A stretch of 64,000 nucleotides of DNA, from NCBI RefSeq assembly GCF_026127265.1, contig NZ_WWFG01000002.1:310001-374000 (forward strand). The letters are read 5' to 3'. The stretch comes from Nostoc sp. KVJ3 (GTDB lineage Bacteria; Cyanobacteriota; Cyanobacteriia; Cyanobacteriales; Nostocaceae). Made by a program: the position numbers and the translations under genes. Below the pieces are notes generated by a model. It ran no database searches. It saw nothing but the letters and a program-made list of their open reading frames with translations, and had not been told where the DNA came from. Within the stretch, counting starts at the first letter, position 1; every line of letters starts with the position of its first letter. Positions 9,942 to 18,467 of this stretch are shown piece after piece.

Positions 9942-10388
9942 ATGCTCAAACTATTGCCTAAATTTGCAATTGGGATCGCAACTGCTGCTTTTAGCACTGG
10001 CGTAATTGGAACAAGTCTTGCTCAAAACTCTACTGTTAGCTATGACTTTACAATTAATGTGACTAAAGGCTCGTTAGCAGGCAAATCCTTCAATGGCAGC
10101 TTCAGCTACGATAATTCGACCTTAAAAGGCATTGGAGTTGAAGAGTTGGGAGTTACTCAGGGATTAAAGGCTTGTTTTAACTATCTTGGACGTAACTATA
10201 GCGAGAGTGATGATCGTGACTATCCTACCTTCCCGAAACTAGTTTTTGAGAATGGCTTAATCAAACAACTAGACTTTTGGTTACAACCAGAAAAACGTGT
10301 TGTCTGGTGGAATTTACCTGGATGGGAAGTTAAGTATACCCAGCGTCAAGCTTCTGCCCCTACCGTTCTAAATTGCCAAAAACGGTAA
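9942..10388 (+). CDS. Small secreted protein of unknown function
   Basis: A 148-residue protein with a typical signal peptide (KLLPKF, a hydrophobic stretch, cleavage probably after TSLAQ near residue 28). The mature part is about 120 residues with a 'GKSFNGSFSYDNS' segment, a pattern shared with many cyanobacterial exported beta-sandwich proteins that often carry PEP-CTERM signals, although no PEP-CTERM is present here. Two cysteines (CFNY and the terminal NCQKR) could pair. The 250 bp upstream appear to be decayed sequence, so the promoter is unclear. The function is unknown; I do not recognise a named family. Confidence 0.6.
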   Translation: MLKLLPKFAIGIATAAFSTGVIGTSLAQNSTVSYDFTINVTKGSLAGKSFNGSFSYDNSTLKGIGVEELGVTQGLKACFNYLGRNYSESDDRDYPTFPKLVFENGLIKQLDFWLQPEKRVVWWNLPGWEVKYTQRQASAPTVLNCQKR

Positions 10389-10574
10389 AGCGATACCTAT
10401 TTAACTAAAAGATTTTATTGTATTAATAATTGCTCCTCTGACGTAGATAATTTAGTTGAATAAGCCTCAAATGCTTAACTTTTAGTTGTCAAATTTTCGT
10501 AAACGTCGGCTGCGGCAATCAAATAATTTGACTGTTACCGACTATGAACAAAGCGATAGCAACTCTTAGACACG

Positions 10575-12596
10575 CTACGCCATAACCCATTTCAACACTT
10601 TAGGGTCTTTATCATAGTGATAGGTAAAGCCGTTCCTAGTACTGATAGACTCCCCTTTGCTTGCCTTACTTCTAATAGTTTTAATGGAATAGCAACTTAA
10701 TTCAGTCATTTCTTTATGAGAAAGCCCTTCAATTGTAGCTTTTTCTGTTAATATTTCTAATTGACTTTGGGACTCATTATTAGGAAAATCATCTATTATG
10801 ATATGAGCAATTTTAGGAGGATTATGGGCGATTGCTTTTTGATTTCGATAATCTTGCACAGTCACAAGTTGCCAACTTGAATCTTGCGAAAGTTCCAAAA
10901 CCCATTGATGATAATCAAATAGACTTTCCCTGTGCCCAACACTAATGAATGTTGTTTTCGTCTCTTGTAACTGCTGATATAAACTTCCTTCATTCTTCAA
11001 ATCCAAAGCACTGGTCGCTTCATCTAATATAGTAAAGCTAGGACGAGTAACTAATAGTCGTGCGAAAGCTAGGCGTTGTTGTTCTCCCAATGAGAGTATA
11101 TTTTCCCAAGGAACTTCTGTATCGAAGTCATCAACTCGATGTAGCAAGTTTTGCAGGTTAACTTGTTGTAATACTTCTTTGAGTTCCGCATCGGTCATCT
11201 GACGATTAGTATTAGGATAAAGTAACTGTTCACGCAAAGTTCCCAAGATGATGTAAGGACGTTGGGGTAAAAATAAGACTTCTTCTAGGGGAGGTCGCAC
11301 TAGACGGCCTGTTCCCGCATTCCACAAACCAGCGATCGCTCTTAGCAGAGAACTTTTACCTCGACCACTAGGCCCAACAATCAATAAACCTTCTCCTGGT
11401 CGAACATCAAGTGATAAATTTTCAACGATTACCTGTTCATAGTTAGGCGTTTGTAAAGTGACATTCTCAAAAGCGAGATGATTTTCTTCTATCGTTTTAA
11501 TGCTACTGACTTTCTCTGGTTGTTTAGTTACTTCTTCTAACGCATCTGAAAATTCAGATAACCGTTCAACATAGCTAGAAAATCTTCCAGAATTCCCAAA
11601 TTCATTGATTAAATCACCCAAAGCATTAGCAAAAAAATAGCAACATATAGACGCTTGGCTAATTTCTCCAAATTCAATTTCACCTTTAATCTCTAAAGGT
11701 CCAAATACTATATACGGAAATATTTGAATTACAGATTTATAACCTCTATTAAAAATCTCATTGTTCCTCTCCCAATCAATTTTGCGTTTAGCATTTTTTA
11801 TCAAATTATTAAATCGGCGGCCAATAATATTTGATTCTTGTTTCTCTCCTCGAAAGAAAGCTATTGATTCAGCATGAGTACGAAAATGAGACAGGCAATA
11901 GGTGTAGTCAGCTTTCGCTTCGAGTTCTTCTCGATTAATTTTATTTAATTCTTGGGTCAAATAGACAGCAATCAAATTGCCTATGACCGTATAAGTAACT
12001 AAAATCAGTGCAACAGACTGAGAGATTGACCAAAGAACTAATAAAAAAGCTGTCATCTCCAGTATTTTTTCCAGGAGAGTAGCTGAAAAACTTAAAGCAT
12101 TGCTTGCAATGGGTTCGATTTCTTGTGATAAACGTTGATCTGGATTATCAATATTAGATTTAAAGTTGATTTTGTAATAAGCTCGACTGTTTAAATATTT
12201 TGAGAAAATCTTATTATTCAGCCATTGATACCAATCTAGAGCAATTTTTTTTCTCACTAGTTTGGAGAATCCTACTAAGAGAGTTACCAATACCAGAACT
12301 GAACCATAAACCAGTAAAGCATCAGAAAACTTAGAAAGATCCTTCTCTTCAATGATGATATCGAGCAAATAGCGATTAATAAAGCTATTAAAAACATTTG
12401 CACCGACAAGTGCAATTATTAATAATATCAGGAGAATGAGCATTCCCCATGAGCGAATCACGTCTGAGAATGCTCTGTCTCCTGGTTCGTTTGGATACCA
12501 GTAAGGTTGGGCAACCGCCTTTACGTCTTTCCAGAATTGAATAAAACCGAAAAAAGCATTTGTTGAAGGTTGAGCTTGAACAACTTGGGTTGGCAT
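10575..12596 (-). CDS. ABCD/SbmA-BacA-like ABC transporter (permease-ATPase fusion) with extra C-terminal tail
   Basis: A 673-residue half-transporter. The N-terminal part (about 1-350) holds about six membrane segments with the 'WYPNEPGDRA' lead-in and the 'NIDNPDQRLSQEI' motif typical of the SbmA/BacA/YddA and peroxisomal ABCD group. The ATPase domain follows: Walker A GPSGRGKSS (about 416), a divergent signature LSLGEQQR, Walker B FTILDEATSALD and the switch His in SVGHRES. After the ATPase comes a tail of about 85 residues (from about 590), including 'GLSHKEMTELSCYSIKTIRS' and ending 'DKDPKVLKW', which resembles a helix-turn-helix or NUMOD-like module. The substrate is unknown; relatives import or export peptides, fatty acyl-CoA or B12. 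It is monocistronic. Confidence 0.8.
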   Translation of the reverse strand: MPTQVVQAQPSTNAFFGFIQFWKDVKAVAQPYWYPNEPGDRAFSDVIRSWGMLILLILLIIALVGANVFNSFINRYLLDIIIEEKDLSKFSDALLVYGSVLVLVTLLVGFSKLVRKKIALDWYQWLNNKIFSKYLNSRAYYKINFKSNIDNPDQRLSQEIEPIASNALSFSATLLEKILEMTAFLLVLWSISQSVALILVTYTVIGNLIAVYLTQELNKINREELEAKADYTYCLSHFRTHAESIAFFRGEKQESNIIGRRFNNLIKNAKRKIDWERNNEIFNRGYKSVIQIFPYIVFGPLEIKGEIEFGEISQASICCYFFANALGDLINEFGNSGRFSSYVERLSEFSDALEEVTKQPEKVSSIKTIEENHLAFENVTLQTPNYEQVIVENLSLDVRPGEGLLIVGPSGRGKSSLLRAIAGLWNAGTGRLVRPPLEEVLFLPQRPYIILGTLREQLLYPNTNRQMTDAELKEVLQQVNLQNLLHRVDDFDTEVPWENILSLGEQQRLAFARLLVTRPSFTILDEATSALDLKNEGSLYQQLQETKTTFISVGHRESLFDYHQWVLELSQDSSWQLVTVQDYRNQKAIAHNPPKIAHIIIDDFPNNESQSQLEILTEKATIEGLSHKEMTELSCYSIKTIRSKASKGESISTRNGFTYHYDKDPKVLKWVMA

Positions 12597-12657
12597 ATTC
12601 TGAAATTAAACTAAGATTTTACGTAATAACTAAGCTAGTTATATGGAAGTAGTGTTA

Positions 12658-12886
12658 ACCTGAGTTCGACGTACGAAAATGCCCAAAAGCCTTAGAGATA
12701 AAGCTTTTCGCTGAAAAACACATTCGGTCTTTGTTCTCAACAAGGCTTCTATAATGATAATAAACATTCTATTCTCAACAAATACCTTTAATTCTCAATA
12801 ATTGCCGTAAGAAAGCGCCTATATCATTTGGTCTGAAAGCTTATCAGACAAGATTTTCAAGCTAATTTTTTATATCGAACTCAGGT
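12658..12886. mobile_element. MITE-like element with 12-bp terminal repeats and 7-bp target duplication
   Basis: ACCTGAGTTCGA at 12658-12669 is perfectly inverted as TCGAACTCAGGT at 12875-12886. The 229-bp body is AT-rich with no reading frame. The element is flanked by the 7-bp direct repeat AGTGTTA (12651-12657 and 12887-12893), as expected of a target-site duplication. It is too short to encode a transposase. Confidence 0.7.
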
Positions 12887-12894
12887 AGTGTTAA

Positions 12895-13133
12895 TACCAA
12901 TTTAATGTGAAGTTGCACATATCTTTATCCCCCTAAATCCACGCCACGTGCTTTAAGTCGGGAAACCCGCCCAACGCAGTGGCTCCCCTTAAAAAGGGGG
13001 ACTTTGATAGATGTTTTTCCGGTTCCCCCCTTAGTAAGGGGGGCTAGCGCGGTCTTGGGGTGTCTCCCCAAGTGGAGCGACTGGCGTGGGCTAGGGGGGA
13101 TCGAATTTTATGCAGCTTCATAAAAAATTGGTA
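12895..13133. mobile_element. MITE-like element with C/G-run core
   Basis: An imperfect inverted repeat of about 50 bp begins TACCAATTT at 12895 and ends AAATTGGTA at 13133. The arms continue through a 'GAAGyTGCA' and an 'ATCCCCC(C)TA' block. The ends are bracketed by TAA (12892-12894 and 13134-13136), a possible 3-bp duplication. The core (CCCCCTT...AAGGGGGG, then the CTTGGGG/CCCCAAG hairpin) is shared with 62692-62814. The element lies 8 bp from the preceding MITE. Confidence 0.6.
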
Positions 13134-13136
13134 TAA

Positions 13137-13830
13137 GGCTCAATTTCTTACTAAATAAGCATTGCAGCCATAAATAAAGTAGCAAATCGACCTAATGTAA
13201 TTGTTGGGCTTTTTGGACAATGATAGGCTTTTTCTCACGACTCGGAAAACATATTTTTGAAGGCATTATTTAGCTAAATATTTCTACTATCTGACGCATT
13301 GATTCATCTGCTGCAATCTTCTTGATGTCGATAGTTGACAGCAGTACAGATAATAAGTTTTCGGCAGATGATTTTTGCGTCATGTTTTATATTCTATAAC
13401 GCAGTATGTACCAATTTACATTTTGATTTTTTGTTTTTACCGCAATTTACAAAGAAAAGCAGAAGGCAGAAGGAAAGAAGTATTAATAAAAACTTTAGTT
13501 GTGAGTTATTGCCACTCGTAGAAAAAAATTGTGTCGAGATGCGGAGCGGGAGACACAAGGTGTCCTTACTTCAATCCCACGTTCTGAACAAGCGGATATC
13601 TCTTAACTGTCTTAACTGTCTTAACTGTCTTAAATTGGTATTGTATTTTGTTGAACAATGTGAAATAATCCACAAAATAAAGTAAAAAGTACACCTCTAC
13701 GTAAACAAACTCCGTCTATTTAAAAGTAAACTCCCCCGCAAATCTAAATAAAACATATTATCGTATAAGTGAATTTCTGACAGGAATAGTTATCAGAAAT
13801 TACCGCCAATTTAACTTTATTTTTAGCTAA
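13137..13830. other. Non-coding spacer with a short tandem repeat
   Basis: I see no gene here. An open frame at 13335-13685 has no recognisable features and atypical composition. Within it, a 9-bp unit CTTAACTGT is repeated three times with a partial fourth copy (about 13602-13635). Confidence 0.5.
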
Positions 13831-14106
13831 GACTGTAAGCAGCTGCAACCTGTCCGCAACCCCAGTTTTTCGCCACTCTATCAGGTAGCCTTAGTCTGCG
13901 ATCGCTCCCACTAGATGGATATCGATGGTTTGATTTTGGAATCAATGATTGCAGGGTCTAAAGGAGCCGCCTTTGATTTAACCTGATCCATTCTTGAGGG
14001 TTCAAGTTCACTCAAAGGTACGTGGAATTATAACACTGACTTATTTGATGACAGTGCGATCGCGCGGATGATGGGGCATTTTGTAACTGGAGTTTATGTA
14101 ACTTAG
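13831..14106 (+). pseudogene. Non-ribosomal peptide synthetase condensation-domain remnant
   Basis: One + frame reads through conserved late condensation-domain motifs: 'LQPVRNPSFSPLYQVALV' (like the usual RSLSxxPLFQVMF), then 'GAAFDLT' (like AKFDLTL) and 'WNYNTDLFDDSAIARMMGHF' (the classic EYNTDLFDxxTIxRMxxHF). It is broken by an in-frame TAG at 13912-13914 and a TGA at 13984-13986, and nothing upstream or downstream continues an NRPS. Its final stop overlaps the end of the response-regulator gene on the other strand. This is a relic of a lost or rearranged NRPS cluster. The call rests on motif recognition, and the remnant is only about 90 codons long. Confidence 0.75.
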
Positions 14107-14912
14107 TTTGACTCCCAGACATATCCTCTGCGATTTACTTTACGCCAAGCCTGGGGAGTAGTTCCATAATATTGCCGAAACTGACGAAAGAAATGATTGA
14201 TACTGCGATAGCCTAATGCCATAGCAATCTGTTGTATTGACTGATCGGTTTTCAACAGCAAAGTGCGTGCGGCTGTTACTCGCCGCCTAACAATCCAGCG
14301 ATTTAGGGTTTCTCCGGTTTGATTTCGGACTAACCCAGTCAAATATGCGGAAGAGAAACCCAGATATTTTGCTACATCACGCGAGCTAATTGACTCGTGA
14401 TAATGAGTTTCAATAAAGTTAAATATCTTTTTTAGCTGAGGACAAGAAGCAAAAAGCGAAGAAAAATTTGTGAATTCATCTATTTCATCGGCTGACAACT
14501 CCAAAACTCGCTGGGATTCTAAGGCAAACCATTGCTTGAGAATTGCCTGTTTTTTCAGTTGGGCTGCGATCGCTCCTAGTAATTCTTCTGGAGTAAAAGG
14601 CTTGATCAGATAGTCATTCGCCCCCAGTGCCATACCTTGCCTAACCTCTGCTTGGGTACTTTTCCCAGTCAAGAAAATAAAAGGAATAATGGCAGTGGTA
14701 GGATTTTGGTGTAGTGTCTTCAGAACTCCATAACCATCTAGTTCTGGCATCATCACGTCGCAGATTGCTAAATCGGGCAGATGTTCATGTGCCTTTTGGA
14801 CACCAATTCGACCATTCTTAGCACTGATTATTTGAAATCCTTCTGTTTCCAAACAATCTATCAAGATTTCTCTGGTTAATTGCTCATCTTCGATGACTAA
14901 TACTTTGATCAT
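14103..14912 (-). CDS. Response regulator with AraC-type DNA-binding domain
   Basis: 269 residues: an N-terminal receiver (acidic pocket IEDE, phospho-acceptor Asp52 in CDVMMPELDG, Thr in FLTGKS, Lys in LIKPF) and a C-terminal AraC/XylS double helix-turn-helix (about 165-260, with 'SSRDVAKYLGFSSAYLTGLVRNQTG' split over the first HTH and 'IQQIAMALGYRSINHFFRQFRQ' over the second). It should be a transcription factor switched by phosphorylation. It lies 48 bp downstream of the histidine kinase on the same strand, so the two form a two-component pair. The target genes are unknown; the divergent STAND/kinase/DUF928 genes just upstream of the pair are candidates by position only. Confidence 0.92.
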   Translation of the reverse strand: MIKVLVIEDEQLTREILIDCLETEGFQIISAKNGRIGVQKAHEHLPDLAICDVMMPELDGYGVLKTLHQNPTTAIIPFIFLTGKSTQAEVRQGMALGANDYLIKPFTPEELLGAIAAQLKKQAILKQWFALESQRVLELSADEIDEFTNFSSLFASCPQLKKIFNFIETHYHESISSRDVAKYLGFSSAYLTGLVRNQTGETLNRWIVRRRVTAARTLLLKTDQSIQQIAMALGYRSINHFFRQFRQYYGTTPQAWRKVNRRGYVWESN

Positions 14913-14960
14913 ATTTTCCTCTCTTTCTCTGTTGTAGGTGCTTTTGGGTTGCTAGTTTTG

Positions 14961-16103
14961 TCAGGGGAGTGGGATACTTGCGGTGGGCAGAGCCAAGACA
15001 AACTCAGTCCCTACACCAACTTGACTTTTGACTGTAATTTCACCACCGTGGATATCCACAAGGTTTTTCACAATGGCTAATCCCAAGCCATTACCTGGTA
15101 AGTTATCGACATTTGTACCTCGATAAAATGGTTCAAACAATCTCTGTTGATCGGCATCCGTAATGCCAATACCTCTGTCTTTAATCTCAAAAATAACTTT
15201 TCCGCCTTGGCAAGAAACTATGAAATCGACAGTGTTACCAGAAGGAGAATATTTAATCGCATTTTCAAGTAAATTTGTCAGAATAATCTGAAGTATTATT
15301 TTATCCAAGCTAACTGATAAACAATCGCTTTTACAGCCGAATCTGATAAAATTTTGGTAACTTTCATTCGGATATAATTCTGCCAATAGGTTATGGCAAA
15401 ATTGAAGTAAATCAAGTGGTTTTGGCTCAAACTTTAACTTTCCTGTTTCTGCTTTACCGATAATTAAAACTTCATCGATTAACAAACTGAGCATTTCGAC
15501 TCCTTTTTGCAGCCGATTAATATAGTCCTGTATTTTTTTCTTACTCCAGTCATTGCTATGACATTTTAGTAAGTTGGTGCAAAATGAGATGATATTTAAA
15601 GGAACCCGCAATTCATGTGAAACCATTGAGAGGAGATGTATTCTATTCTCTCCTAGTTCTTTTTCTCGTTCTAGAAGTTGTTTGATTTTCTCTTCTGCTT
15701 GCTTGTGCTTGGTAATATCTACTGCTGTTACCAATGTGGCTGGCTTTCCTGCAAATTCTATCACTTTAAGCGAATAATCTAGCCAACATTCTTCACCATT
15801 TTTGGTTAGTAATTTAACTTCTTGATATTCTGGAACAGTAAAATGAAGGTAATCAATAATTTGTTGACTATCCTTAAATTTTATTTGTTGAAAAAGATCG
15901 ATTTGGATTAGCAATTCTTCACAAGAATATCCAAATAAACAACAGGCTGCATTATTACAATACAGAATCTTTCCATCCGATCCTAATAAAAAAATCGCTT
16001 CCGCTACATAGTTCATCAAGGACTTAGTTAACTGTAAATCCTCTTCTTTTATTTGCTTCTCTGTGAAAGAGGGAGAATCTAACAGCAGATTATTAAAAAC
16101 CAT
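14961..16103 (-). CDS. PAS-domain sensor histidine kinase
   Basis: A 380-residue soluble sensor kinase. A PAS domain (about 25-135, with 'ILYCNNAACCLFGYSCEELL' and a PAC tail 'VTAVDITKHKQAEEKI') is followed by a coiled linker, a HisKA domain with phospho-acceptor His163 in SHELRVPLN, and a HATPase_c domain with N box NLLENAIKYSP, G1 box DRGIGI and G2 box GNGLGLAI. No transmembrane segments are visible, so it senses a cytoplasmic signal, perhaps through a PAS-bound ligand. It is the first gene of a two-gene operon with the AraC-type regulator. Its promoter must lie in the AT-rich 16104-16729 region shared with the divergent STAND gene. Confidence 0.92.
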   Translation of the reverse strand: MVFNNLLLDSPSFTEKQIKEEDLQLTKSLMNYVAEAIFLLGSDGKILYCNNAACCLFGYSCEELLIQIDLFQQIKFKDSQQIIDYLHFTVPEYQEVKLLTKNGEECWLDYSLKVIEFAGKPATLVTAVDITKHKQAEEKIKQLLEREKELGENRIHLLSMVSHELRVPLNIISFCTNLLKCHSNDWSKKKIQDYINRLQKGVEMLSLLIDEVLIIGKAETGKLKFEPKPLDLLQFCHNLLAELYPNESYQNFIRFGCKSDCLSVSLDKIILQIILTNLLENAIKYSPSGNTVDFIVSCQGGKVIFEIKDRGIGITDADQQRLFEPFYRGTNVDNLPGNGLGLAIVKNLVDIHGGEITVKSQVGVGTEFVLALPTASIPLP

Positions 16104-16729
16104 CTTTTTAATTCCTGCAATGAAAGTTTGATTTAAGCAAAGATGGGTCTAGCAGTATATCACTGAAATAGTGTTGAGTAAAATAATTGCATTGCAGTGC
16201 GCTGCTACCGCAAGCAACAAAGGCGGAGCATTCCCAGCCTCTGACTGAGAAGGAGAGATTTTTGCCCAAAATCATAACATGGACAAAGTTACAAGATGCT
16301 ATTATCTAGTTAATATTAAGCATAACTTAGTTAACTTGTCTAGACAAAATTAGGTTAATGGAGCAAGATTAAGTGAAGATTAACCTTAGTTAATATTTGA
16401 AAAAATTTACAAATCTGGGTTGAAATATCTTTTTTGGGTATTATCCAGGCTAGAATTTGCCGTGACCGGGGTGCGATCGCATCTGACTTAGAGGAAGACA
16501 AAGTACTCTGGGAGAAGCTTTTGGAGAGATAAAGGCGATGAACTCTAGCCACCCCTAAAAAAACTTACCCTGAATAGACGAAAACTTGTTGTTTGCACAG
16601 TTACCTGGTGGTAACATATAATTACCAATTACCTGTACTAAAATATAGTAACAAAGTTAATATAAAGGTTGACCTATAGTTAACTTTTATATCAACTAGG
16701 CAGTAAATTATATCCACTCTTAACCGTCC
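16104..16729. promoter_or_regulatory. Divergent promoter region with repeated TTAGTTAA-type motifs
   Basis: This is a 626-bp AT-rich spacer between the divergent histidine kinase and STAND genes. Copies of TAGTTAA(T/C) occur near 16307 (CTAGTTAATATT), 16327 (CTTAGTTAACTT), 16386 (CTTAGTTAATATT) and 16677 (TAGTTAACTTTT), with several degenerate GTTAA/TTAAC copies between them. Such iterated motifs could be operator sites, for example for the adjacent AraC-type regulator. A - strand frame at 16355-16552 shows no gene-like features. The regulatory role is inferred. Confidence 0.35.
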
Positions 16730-18430
16730 ATGCATTTAGAAGAAGTCATAAAAACTATAGATAATGTCGTTTTCAGCAACACAGGTCAGCATTTGAGAGA
16801 TGTTGAGGCTGTTGTACTGCGAGGGACTTGGCAAGCTAAAACTTACGAACAGATTGCCGAGACTTGTGAATATAGCCTAAATTACATCAAACAAGTAGCT
16901 GCCCCCAAACTTTGGAGATTATTGTCAGAAGCTCTGGGAGAGAACATCAGTAAAACGAATTTTCGATTTATCATTGAGCGGCAATGGGAGGGGCACTTAG
17001 AGAAAATATTACCTTCCCCTGAATTGGTGAATTCTTTATCAGCAGCAAATATCAATATAGATGGAAGAAAACCCAAGGCTAGCAGCGACAGTCAAATCAA
17101 ACCGCAGCAATATTGGGGTGAAGTGCCAGAAATAAACATTTTCTACGGACGCACTCAAGAATTTGCCATGTTAAATAAATGGCTTGTAAATGATAGTTGC
17201 CGACTCATCGCAGTTGTTGGTATGGGGGGAATTGGCAAAACAAGTCTGGCTGTACACTGCATTCAACAAATACAGGATCAATTTGAGTTTGTGATTTGGC
17301 GAGATTTGCGGAGCGCTCCATCAGTCAGCAAACTATTGGCTGAACTGACTCAATTTCTTTCTCCCCAGTCCAAAAATTATTTCATAGAAGAAGACATTGA
17401 CGCGCAAATCTCTGATTTCATCGGTCTTTTACGCCAACATAGATGTCTGATCGTTCTAGATACAACGACAGTAATTCAGCAAAGTAGTCATGTTGCTGGA
17501 CATTATCGAGAAGGATATCAAACTTATGGCAAGTTATTAAGACGATTAGGGGAAGAGTCTCATCGCAGCTGCTTGATGTGGATAGCTCGTGAGAAACCCA
17601 GAGAAATCGTGCTGATGGAAGGAGAAACTCGTCCAGTTCGCTCTCTATATCTTAAGGGGTTGGATTGGCAAGCTCAGGAAATCCTCAAAGACAAGAACTT
17701 GTTAGATAGAGATAGTTGGGAAGACTTGATTCAACTTTATAGAGGTAATCCCTTAGCTTTAAAAATCGTTGCTAGCACCATTCAAGAATTGTTCGGTGGG
17801 AAGGTTTCTGCTTTTTTGAAACAGGAGACTATTGTTTTTGGGGAGCTAAACGATATTTTAGACGAGCAGTTTGAGTGCATATCGGCTTTGGAGCAAGAAA
17901 TTCTCTACTGGCTGGCCATTGAGTGTCAACCGATTTCTTTATCACAATTGCGTGCAGATATCTTAGCACCTGTGGCTCAATCAGAATTGATCGAGGCATT
18001 GGAATCGCTCTTGAGGCGATCGCTAATTGAAAGAACTATCGCCCAAGAGGAAGTGATATTCTCACTTCAGCAGCCTGTAGTTTCCCAATACGTCATCAAC
18101 CAAATCGGTGAGCGGATTTGTGCAGAAATTCAGGAATTTGGCAGAAATAACAAAATTGAGAAAATTCAACTCTTGAGAACTCTAGTTTTAGTGAAAAGGA
18201 CACAAGAGAATGAAGCTATCCAAGAAATGCAAGTCCGCTTAATACTGAAACCAATCAAGAACCAACTATGTAAAATTCTCAAAGATGAAAATCTGATTTC
18301 GGAACTGCTAACCAAAATTCTCTCATTATTGCAAGGAAAAACTTCGCTAGTTGTCGGATATGCTAAAAGTAATGTCGAAAGTCTGCTTTTGGAACTAAAA
18401 TTGGATCTGGGCAATCTCAGCTACCGATAA
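16730..18430 (+). CDS. STAND NTPase (NB-ARC) with N-terminal HTH of the vWA-MoxR-associated type
   Basis: 566 residues. The N-terminal 85 residues (LRDVEAVVLRGTWQAKTYEQIAE, split here for length, then LNYIKQVAAPKLWRLLSEALGE) match the helix-turn-helix domain found at the start of many cyanobacterial STAND and vWA-MoxR-associated proteins. A linker leads to an NB-ARC ATPase with 'FYGRTQEFAMLNKWL', Walker A GMGGIGKT (164-171) and a hydrophobic Walker B (CLIVLDTTT). The C-terminal part is a winged-helix/ARC2-like region. It lacks the WD40 or TPR sensor repeats that usually follow, which is notable. The next gene, a Ser/Thr kinase, starts 37 bp downstream, suggesting a signalling operon. Confidence 0.8.
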   Translation: MHLEEVIKTIDNVVFSNTGQHLRDVEAVVLRGTWQAKTYEQIAETCEYSLNYIKQVAAPKLWRLLSEALGENISKTNFRFIIERQWEGHLEKILPSPELVNSLSAANINIDGRKPKASSDSQIKPQQYWGEVPEINIFYGRTQEFAMLNKWLVNDSCRLIAVVGMGGIGKTSLAVHCIQQIQDQFEFVIWRDLRSAPSVSKLLAELTQFLSPQSKNYFIEEDIDAQISDFIGLLRQHRCLIVLDTTTVIQQSSHVAGHYREGYQTYGKLLRRLGEESHRSCLMWIAREKPREIVLMEGETRPVRSLYLKGLDWQAQEILKDKNLLDRDSWEDLIQLYRGNPLALKIVASTIQELFGGKVSAFLKQETIVFGELNDILDEQFECISALEQEILYWLAIECQPISLSQLRADILAPVAQSELIEALESLLRRSLIERTIAQEEVIFSLQQPVVSQYVINQIGERICAEIQEFGRNNKIEKIQLLRTLVLVKRTQENEAIQEMQVRLILKPIKNQLCKILKDENLISELLTKILSLLQGKTSLVVGYAKSNVESLLLELKLDLGNLSYR

Positions 18431-18467
18431 CAGTTAATCAGTTTTTGCAAATCTAAAACGTTCAAAC

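Noticed and set aside
9755..9961. 68-codon + frame before the small secreted protein
   Set aside because: Only a weak KVGD motif is visible and no start signal; the stretch looks like decayed sequence, so no gene is claimed.
13335..13685. 116-codon open frame on + strand
   Set aside because: No recognisable family, low-complexity tail from a 9-bp tandem repeat, and no ribosome-binding site; treated as non-coding.
16355..16552. 65-codon frame on - strand
   Set aside because: Lies in the AT-rich divergent spacer, has no gene-like features, and covers repeated motifs.
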